From PALSA-505 sp036495485 (GTDB taxonomy: Bacteria; Actinomycetota; Actinomycetes; Streptosporangiales; Streptosporangiaceae), in assembly GCA_036495485.1 (NCBI GenBank), contig DASXMU010000107.1:3112-67111 (forward strand): a stretch of DNA of 64,000 bases. The letters run 5' to 3'. Positions 60,201 to 64,000 of this stretch are shown one piece after another (the first letter of the stretch is position 1; each line of letters opens with the position of its first letter). A program made the translations under genes and the position numbers. Below the pieces are notes generated by a model that was given only the letters and a program-made list of their open reading frames with translations, was not told where the DNA came from and did not search any database.

Positions 60201-62445
60201 CCGCCAGCCCGAGCGGCTCGTCAGGGACGAGCCGTTCCCGGTCAGCTCGATCTTCATCACCGGCGTCACCGGCGTGCTCGGTGGCAGGCTGCTGTATGAC
60301 CTGCTCGCTGAGACCGACGTGCGGATCACCTGCCTGGTACGGAACCGGGACGTCGCCGCGGCCCGCGAGCGGGTGCGCTACTTCCTCGACGTCTATGACG
60401 CGGAGGGGCGGCTCACCGACGCGTTCAGCCAGCGGGTGGAGATCGTGCTCGGCGACGTCAGCCAGGAGCGGATGGGCCTGGACGAGGACACCCTCGCCCA
60501 GCTGGCGGCCACCACCGACCTCACCCTGCACGCCGCCGCCCGCACCACTTTGGTCGGCTTCTATGACCAGCTCGCTCCGGTCAATGTGGCGGGCACCCGC
60601 CGGGCGATCGACTTCGCGCTGCGCACCCGGCACAAGTACCTGGTGTACGTGTCGAGCTTCAGCGCGCTGGGCGACTGGCAAATCTACGGCAACCCGCCGT
60701 ACCGGGAGACCGACATCGAGCTCGGCCAGGGCTATGACCACCTGCCCTACCAGCAGACCAAGTACCACGCGGAGAAGATGGTCCGCGCGGCCACCGAGGA
60801 GGGACTGGTCTGGAACATTGTCCGGCCCGGCAACATCATGGGCGACAGCCGCACCGGCCGGTACCCGTTCGCCGAGGTAACCGTCAAGGGCGTGTTCTAC
60901 GACATCTTCAAGACCATCGCCGAGACCGGCCTGGCGATGTTGTCCCCCAACGCCTGGGACGTCTCACCAGTGGACTACGTCAGCGCGGGCCTGCTGCACA
61001 TCGCGTTGCGGCGGCCCTCCTACCGCGAGACCTACCACTTGACCAATCCGGACATTCGCAGCCTGTTCGACATCTTCAGCCTGATCGGCGACTTCGGCTA
61101 CCCGATCCGGCCGGTCTCCATCGAGGAGTTCCACCGGCAGGCAACCATGGGGATGTTCCGCCGCCACGGCAGCGACGAGCCGTACGAGAGCCAGACCATC
61201 GAGATGGTGAAGTACGGCGTCGAGATCTGGGGCCGCGAGCACTACGAGCAGGCCGCGTGGGCGGACTCTGCCTACACCCGCTCGGTGCTCGGCCCGGCGG
61301 GCATCCACTGCCCGACCATCGCCGAGCTGGTGCCCGGATACCTGGGTCACTGCATCGAGGCAGGCTACCTGACCCCGCCGCCCGCCGCCGGCACCCCGGT
61401 GGCCAGCCCCCGGCTCGCCCCGGCGGCGCGGCCCGCGGCGACCGGCACTCCGCCCGCCGCGACCGTGCCAGCCGCGGCGGGGTGGAGCGACGCGGACGCT
61501 GACGGCCGCCCCGTTGGGGTGGTCTTCCCCGGGCAGGGTGCCCAGCGTCCGGGCATGGGGCGGGACTATTACGACCGGTTCGCCCGCGCCCGGGAGACCT
61601 TCGCCGAGGCGTCCGAGGCGACGGAGGAGGACCTGGCCCGGATCTGCTTCGAGGACGGCGACCGGCTGCGGCTCACCGAGTTCACCCAGCCGTGCCTTCT
61701 CACCGCGGAGATCGCGGCCTACCGGGTGGCCACCGAGGAGTTCGGGCTCCGTGCGGACGTGTTCGGTGGCCACAGCGTCGGCGAGTACACCGCCCTGGTC
61801 GCCGCCGGGGTGATCCCGCTCCCGGACGCGGTGCGGCTGGTGCGCCGCCGAGGTGCGCTGATGCAGGGCGCTGTCCCAGCGGGGGGCGGCGGCATGGCGG
61901 CGCTGATCGCCGACGGCATCGACGACTCCGGGGCGCTGGCCATCGTGGCGGCCCTCGGTGTCGAGATGGCCAACCGCAACTCGCCGCAGCAGGTCGCGGT
62001 GAGCGGGACCACGGCCGGGCTCGACCGGCTGCGGCGCATCCTGGCCGAGGCGCTGCCCGACCTGGACTACGTGCCGTTGAAGGTCAGCGCGCCGTTCCAC
62101 TCCCGGTTCATGCGCCCGGCAGAGGAAGAATTCGGTGCGGCGCTGCGCGAGTGCGCTGCCCGCTTCGACGTGGCGCGGGCCACGGCGGTCACCTCGAACC
62201 TGACCGGGGGGTTCCATGACCCGGCCGGCCTGGTGGACCACCTGGTCGGCCAGCTCAGCGCCCCAGTACGGTGGCAGGACAACATGGCCGCCATCGCGCC
62301 GCGGGCCGGGCGGATCGTGGAGATCGGCCCGCGCGGATCTCTGTCGAAGTTCTTCCACGCGGTCGGCTGTCCGGTGACCCCGATCACCTCGGTCGCCGAG
62401 GCTGAGGAGCGACTAGGCGTGCTGGCCACGCCGTCGCCACGCTGA
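51205..62445 (+). CDS. trans-AT-style PKS 3: DH-like / KS-cMT-ACP / KS-ACP / KS-ACP-reductase-AT
   Basis: A 3746-residue synthase whose three modules have no AT between KS and ACP. Order: DH-like domain (1-280; HRIHGVPVLPG, but YLDAAIV lacks the usual Gln/His after Asp); KS Cys490; C-methyltransferase (about 960-1310, CELGAGTGGTS near 1127); ACP Ser1413; KS Cys1699; ACP Ser2164 (GVESV); KS Cys2428; ACP Ser2936; thioester reductase (about 3016-3380, TGVTGVLGG, YQQTKYHAEK); and a C-terminal AT (about 3438-3740, GGHSVGEY with Ser3524, SAPFHSRFM, malonyl-type). All three KS keep Cys and both His, though the last reads KSAIGH. The C-terminal AT probably loads the AT-less modules. No KR is present, so these steps leave beta-keto groups. 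The reductase should release an aldehyde. Confidence 0.95.
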   Translation: MTTIRTRLMIGDFQTTVRPGDPLVADHRIHGVPVLPGVALLDAVVRAAALGGCAPAEIELANVLFEAPVTLPDGVARRLVFRSHEHGGDTRVVVETHVAGAETVPDDATAPTAECLVRPVSAGRPPQRLDVAAARQALAGAGARPMEDLYAITAGLGIEHRDFLRARGTVAAHDGGLVAELTLGAAATRRRADFAVPPTYLDAAIVVAVADALRGAAAAYLPVYLSRFRMWDRPGDRVFVVTQPGGALRRGDALETDLSLHDQNGRLIARLERLTAMRASGSSLTGTATAVQSGTAPAGAEPVPPPAPAATTAAVPRPRPSRRLQIAVVGMSGRYPGADDLDQLWSNLEARRDTAGRVPADRWNPGDYENDGRRLSRFGGFLDDVDAFDPGFFRIPPSMAALLDPQERLFLEAAYGAIENAGYQPDDFAPPHNQVGVFVGASWTDYRILAAEAAREQGTPTTLSSLSSIANRVSYTFNLVGPSLAVDTACSASLTALHLACRSLAEGECDAAVAGGVNLLLHPEKYVVYGQLDLVSTDGKLRSFGAGGTGHVPGEGVGALFLKPLDRALADGDTVHGVILATAINHGGQAAGFTVPQPEAQGAVIARALAEGGVDPETIGYIEAHGTGTALGDPVEVCGLVQAYAGRTTPLPVGSIKSNVGHLESAAGVLGVTRALLQLRHGRITASLHSEELNPDIDFGATPFYVPQRGEPWHRPVVSGAEQPRRCGISSFGAGGSNAHVIVEEYPPAPPRGQPAVPDLLVLSARTPERLRVYAERMLRHLRTLGCGPLTDIARTLQAGRPALPARLAVVAADVPEAVAGLERFLRGGESPAGPAVATGAAAGKADGGPAGTAAFDHACRAGDLAEAARLWVRGAMPDWRTLNGGALRRVPLPGYPFERRRFWIGGSRTSAPAIQATPAAEVAQNGAAAPAPAPAGATDTGFLADARRAFEAALVPAQEELERHLPALGRYAAAALHRRLAELDVTPGDTTVERIRQTLAVVPAYERFVDACLAVLERHGLIRRAGDRIEVMPPGDDPALLRAGLLERSPETGSFVRFVDTSLAAYPDVLSGRVPATEALFAGSRMDLMASLYRDRVYAFYSELVARFVAGAVAVRAAAGARPVRVCELGAGTGGTSRAALAALAAGGRPVEYHYTDVGGSFIVHGRREFGARYPFARFHRYDMEQEPAGQDIEPGSIDVALVVGALHAVADVDATLRRLAHLLGPSGLLVVGEAVADHDVMAVAAGLFAGWTRYADPERRLPHSPLLSEAGWAAAFRRAGFTGFTAYGPGLTADATPGHRVMVAARPDAAVLPVPTPSPAHSRASAAGAGPAPAGPGVDSVRAPATMATPPVAAASLPAAASGPGDDAELDEDEVAARCEPLVAEIVAASLSVSPEEIDPEESFASFGVDSILAVSIVRQLNETFGMAMKPTVLFDYPSVRDLAFFLVSEGARPPAPSVPPPAAANGADALPTAAGAGPAGPLEAAGPDASGDAAPAVPAGEASAATARVTAPSLPAAALARAPRATSIAVIGIAARYPGAEDYRQLWHNIAAGRDAVTEVPQERWDIDSCYQPGAPVPGKTYSRWGGYLTDVDRFDPLFFGISPAEADLADPQQRLFLEESWHAIEDAGLDARGLRGLRCGVFTGAPPSDYLGLIKERGRFAHYGVFTGNSPAILPARIAYHLDITGPCLAVDTACSSSLVAIHQACRSLADGECDLAIAGGVAVFATLEHHQLSASVGMLSPTGRCRPFDAAADGLAVAEGVGVVLLKRLDDALADGDPIHGVIRGSGINQDGRTNGITAPSARSQTALELEVYQRFGVDPETIGYVEAHGTGTRLGDPIEVEALTAAFRHYTGRRGFVPIGSLKANIGHTSHAAGVGGLIKVLLAMQSRQIPPLPHFTTPNPLIGFEDTPFFVPTELMPWPAGGPRRAAVSSFGFSGTNGHLIVDEHPDARPRHTPPPTVLLPLSAQTEESLRWTAGRLAAFLAEQPDADPHEVAATLHAGRAVFEHRLAILAPTVDDLRERLALAAAGGSGPGLYVGRAEPARVTVRAARTSGEDLAAVASAWVAGRPADASGTAGQPHARRVHLPGYVFARERCWVPGPDTPGPVPATAPPGPGAVADDRLAGRAEEYLKGILAAEARLPVERLRSRAPLEDYGVESVLIARLNRRLEDDFGEMPSTLFFEYQTIGELADYFAREHAERITALSAAGPATADPAAVAAADPAPTPAAPASGHDAAVRPAATTVPAGRQDPPELADIAVIGMAGRFPQAASVDELWQNLVAGRDCITEIPPERWDHSQYLSDDPDEPGTTYARWGGFMDGVDRFDARFFGISPKDAESMDPQQRLFLETSWAALEDAGYPPGRARRTACRRGTRDVGVFAGVTYGEYQLLVGIPIAGYWAVANRVSYHFGFNGPSLAVDTACSSSLTAVHLACESLRHGECGYALAGGVNVTIHPGKYLLLGLGGWASSDGRCRTFGAGGDGYVPGEGVATLLLKPLRDAIADGDRVYGVIRASETNQDGRTNGFTVPSPNAQADLITEALTTAGIGPRAVSYIEAHGTGTALGDPIEVAGLTRAFRRSTEDRGFCAVGSVKSAIGHLEAAAGVTGLVKVLLQLRHDTIAPSLHASPPNPNLDFTTTPFRVAHRTQAWSRDPGGAPRVAAVSSFGAGGSNAHVILSDPPPAVDAGTATGPAEAGPHLLLLSARQPERLAEQARNLAVFLTSEPGRATGLADVAWTLTVGRQPFEHRLAVVATTHEEAAARLAAFAEGHAPDQAVTGVVDSHEEAGGESAEDVEYLRTLAARGALARLGKLWVQGWTLDWEALADAGGVAAARGRTVSLPAYPFARDRYWIDPADYQRPGHAPSASPPVPVPAAAPAPAPGPAAPAPAVGSQEEMRDELERRMKNIFADLTKLPVAELDVHADFLDFGFDSVVTVRMLNRLMKSYGVQIPGTAIEEHTTIRSFADHVIDQGYITGERGVDGVDPRIMTVVSAPARQPERLVRDEPFPVSSIFITGVTGVLGGRLLYDLLAETDVRITCLVRNRDVAAARERVRYFLDVYDAEGRLTDAFSQRVEIVLGDVSQERMGLDEDTLAQLAATTDLTLHAAARTTLVGFYDQLAPVNVAGTRRAIDFALRTRHKYLVYVSSFSALGDWQIYGNPPYRETDIELGQGYDHLPYQQTKYHAEKMVRAATEEGLVWNIVRPGNIMGDSRTGRYPFAEVTVKGVFYDIFKTIAETGLAMLSPNAWDVSPVDYVSAGLLHIALRRPSYRETYHLTNPDIRSLFDIFSLIGDFGYPIRPVSIEEFHRQATMGMFRRHGSDEPYESQTIEMVKYGVEIWGREHYEQAAWADSAYTRSVLGPAGIHCPTIAELVPGYLGHCIEAGYLTPPPAAGTPVASPRLAPAARPAATGTPPAATVPAAAGWSDADADGRPVGVVFPGQGAQRPGMGRDYYDRFARARETFAEASEATEEDLARICFEDGDRLRLTEFTQPCLLTAEIAAYRVATEEFGLRADVFGGHSVGEYTALVAAGVIPLPDAVRLVRRRGALMQGAVPAGGGGMAALIADGIDDSGALAIVAALGVEMANRNSPQQVAVSGTTAGLDRLRRILAEALPDLDYVPLKVSAPFHSRFMRPAEEEFGAALRECAARFDVARATAVTSNLTGGFHDPAGLVDHLVGQLSAPVRWQDNMAAIAPRAGRIVEIGPRGSLSKFFHAVGCPVTPITSVAEAEERLGVLATPSPR

Positions 62446-62457
62446 GATGGAGAGAAG

Positions 62458-62471
62458 CCCCGCCCGGGGCG
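62458..62471. terminator. short GC hairpin between convergent PKS3 and LysR genes
   Basis: GCCCCG-CC-CGGGGC lies in the 31-bp gap between the two convergent stop codons. The two-base loop is too small as written, so the real stem would open by a pair. Position is the main argument. Confidence 0.35.
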
Positions 62472-62476
62472 CCGGG

Positions 62477-63340
62477 TCACGTAGCCGCGGCACTCCGGGA
62501 ACGTGCCCGTTCTGCGACGGTGAGTGCGGCCCGTACGAACGCCGCCACCGCGCCCGAGCGGCTGCCCTCGCCCCAGGCCACCAGCAGCACCGACTCGGGG
62601 GCGTCCAGCACGGGCACACCCACGAGGTCGCCGCGCAGGTGGGGGCGGACCGACTGGGACAATACCGCCACTGCCTGCCCGAGCGCGATGAGCTGCATGA
62701 GCTGTCCCGCGTCGCGCACCTGCAGGCCGTCATCCGCCCCGGGCGGACTGCCGGGCCATATGGTCTCGCCGTCGAGGTCGCGCAGGTGCACCGCCGCGCG
62801 CCCGGCCAGCCGGTGATCGCAAGGCAGGACGACGACCTGGGGCTCGGCCAGCAGTTCCAGCACCTCTAGTTTCGGGATGGTGTCCTCGCTGCCCCGCGTG
62901 CGGTGCATCAACGCCACATCACAGTCGCCGTCGCGGATCAGCGCCGGCTGCTCGCCCACGCCGCAGAACCGTAGTTCCACCGGGACCGCCCCGGCCTCGC
63001 GATCGAACGCCGCCAGGACGTCCGGCAGCAGGCCAGAGTCACCCCCGGCTTTCAGCGCCAGCCGGAGCGTCGGCCGGGGCTGTGCGGCGTGGCGGGTGCG
63101 TCGGACGGCGGCGGCTACGCTATCGAGGATGGCCTCGGCCTCGCGGTAGAGCACCTGCCCGGCGGCGGTCAGGGTGACGCCGCGGCTGCCGCGCTGCACC
63201 AGCTCGACCCCGACGCGGCGCTCAAGCTGACGGATGGCCCGCGACAGCGGCGGCTGCGCGATGCCGATCCGGGCGGCGGCGCGGCCGAAATGTCCCTCCT
63301 CCGCCAGCGCCACGAAATACCGCAGCTCCCGGGTTTCCAC
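62477..63340 (-). CDS. LysR-family transcriptional regulator
   Basis: The 287-residue protein has an N-terminal helix-turn-helix (GHFGRAAARIGIAQPPLSRA) and the usual effector-binding domain (LRLALKAGGDSGLLPDVL onward). The frame is open to 63427. The GTG at 63340 gives VETRELRYFVALAEE, the standard LysR N-terminus, with GGAGG ten bases upstream; the ATG at 63349 sits too close to that site. It is divergent from the SDR at 63419. This is the typical LysR/target arrangement, so it most likely controls that SDR rather than the PKS operon. Confidence 0.92.
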   Translation of the reverse strand: METRELRYFVALAEEGHFGRAAARIGIAQPPLSRAIRQLERRVGVELVQRGSRGVTLTAAGQVLYREAEAILDSVAAAVRRTRHAAQPRPTLRLALKAGGDSGLLPDVLAAFDREAGAVPVELRFCGVGEQPALIRDGDCDVALMHRTRGSEDTIPKLEVLELLAEPQVVVLPCDHRLAGRAAVHLRDLDGETIWPGSPPGADDGLQVRDAGQLMQLIALGQAVAVLSQSVRPHLRGDLVGVPVLDAPESVLLVAWGEGSRSGAVAAFVRAALTVAERARSRSAAAT

Positions 63341-63418
63341 CGTTTCCATACCTCCAGGGTATCGCGCTCGACTCGATCGGTATTGGCGTTCGCCCCAGCG
63401 CTGTGATGAGCTTCTGGT
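63341..63418. promoter_or_regulatory. divergent LysR/SDR promoter region
   Basis: This 78-bp gap separates the LysR start from the SDR start and must hold both promoters and the LysR binding site. I see no strong palindrome. Confidence 0.4.
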
Positions 63419-64000
63419 ATGACCCATGACGGTTCACCTGGCCGGAAGATCGCGCTGGTCACAGGCGCTAATAAGGGAATCGGTTACGAAATCGCCGCAC
63501 AGCTCGCCGGATTCGGCATGACCATTGTGCTGACGGCGCGCGACGCCGGCCGCAGGGAAGAGGCGGCTAATCGTCTTCGGGCGACCGGCGCCGAGGTTTA
63601 TCCGGTCGAACTCGACGTCACCAAACCGGTGACTATCACCGCCGCAGCCGCCTATGTCGATGCCGAGCTGGGTCGGCTGGACGTGCTAGTGAACAACGCC
63701 GGAATTAGCGGTGACATTGCCCGGCAGGCGCCCAGCGCCGCGGACATGGATGTGGTGCGCGAAGTCTTTGAAACGAACTATTTCGGTGTGGTCATGGTGA
63801 CGAAGGCGATGATACCGCTACTGCGCCGTTCGCCCGAGCCGCGCATCGTCAATGTCACTAGCGGCCTGGGTTCCCTGACGCATATGTCCGACCCGGACTC
63901 CTACATGGTCAACCTGCCGCCGTCCGCCGCCTACGCGCCGGCGAAAGGCGCGCTCAACTCGGTGACGATCCAGTTCGCCAAGGAACTCCGCAAGGAGAAT
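63419..64000 (+). CDS. short-chain dehydrogenase, 3' truncated by window
   Basis: The frame from ATG 63419 is open to the window edge (194 codons). It shows the cofactor loop TGANKGIGYEIA, basic TARDAGRREEA for NADPH, NNAGISGD, a catalytic-type Ser in VNVTSGLGSL and YAPAKGAL (YxxxK). It resembles carbonyl-reductase-like SDRs. It is transcribed away from the LysR gene. It could be part of the polyketide pathway (aldehyde or ketone reduction) or an unrelated flanking gene under LysR control. The latter is common for such pairs. Confidence 0.9.
   Translation, partial: MTHDGSPGRKIALVTGANKGIGYEIAAQLAGFGMTIVLTARDAGRREEAANRLRATGAEVYPVELDVTKPVTITAAAAYVDAELGRLDVLVNNAGISGDIARQAPSAADMDVVREVFETNYFGVVMVTKAMIPLLRRSPEPRIVNVTSGLGSLTHMSDPDSYMVNLPPSAAYAPAKGALNSVTIQFAKELRKEN

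Noticed and set aside
31044..62445. Many long open frames antisense to or overlapping the PKS genes (for example 45569-49294 minus strand, over 1200 codons)
   Set aside because: They are side effects of very high third-position GC. They have Arg/Pro/Gly-rich translations without domains, while the forward frame has continuous, motif-complete PKS domains.

Overview
The window is very GC-rich, with GTG starts, many ATGA/TAATG gene overlaps, Tat-exported proteins, CYP/ferredoxin pairs and giant modular synthases. It looks like a biosynthetic super-locus of an actinomycete (Streptomyces or a relative). The assignment is inferred from sequence style only; no rRNA or other taxonomic marker is present.

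Region 1 (1-20 kb) is the end of an NRPS-type locus. It opens inside an NRPS (A domain C-terminus, PCP, thioesterase) and continues with lgt, two unrelated Fe(II)/2-oxoglutarate hydroxylases, two sulfotransferase-fold proteins, a free carrier protein, a double-hotdog dehydratase, a P450, an MFS exporter, an HxlR regulator, a methyltransferase coupled to an M28 aminopeptidase, and a solute-binding lipoprotein. After a decayed MFS fragment comes a small operon: a B12-type radical SAM enzyme of the RiPP-maturase family, a small unknown protein and an O-methyltransferase. A SnoaL-like protein follows.

Region 2 (20-31 kb) holds a Tat-exported protein with ten cysteines, divergent from a MauE/MauD-like pair. 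Next come a crotonyl-CoA carboxylase/reductase (CCR) translationally coupled to a destroyed PKS gene, a P450/ferredoxin operon, a Tat-exported BBE-type FAD oxidase, an SDR and a methyltransferase. Two inverted, diverged copies of the CCR promoter and 5' coding region face each other across 3 kb, so the P450 operon now sits behind a copied CCR promoter. A motif TTAGGGG(C/T)TG recurs in the intergenic DNA here.

Region 3 (30-62.4 kb) is one tightly coupled operon: type II thioesterase and three PKS genes. PKS1 is KSQ-AT-ACP + KS-AT-DH-ER-KR-ACP. PKS2 is KS-AT-KR-ACP + KS-AT-DH-KR-ACP. Both are ordinary cis-AT proteins. PKS3 switches to trans-AT logic: DH-like, KS-cMT-ACP, KS-ACP, KS-ACP, terminal reductase, then a malonyl-type AT at the very C-terminus. 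Predicted logic (inference): a propionyl starter, three cis-AT extensions (methylmalonyl fully reduced; methylmalonyl to alcohol; malonyl to alkene), three non-reducing malonyl extensions with one C-methylation, and reductive release as an aldehyde. The P450, BBE-type oxidase and SDRs are candidate tailoring enzymes.

Region 4 (62.4-64 kb) is a LysR regulator divergent from an SDR that runs off the window. The strongest leads are PKS3, the Mau-like cassette lacking any tryptophan for a TTQ cofactor, the inverted CCR/P450 promoter duplication with the destroyed PKS, and the shared intergenic box.
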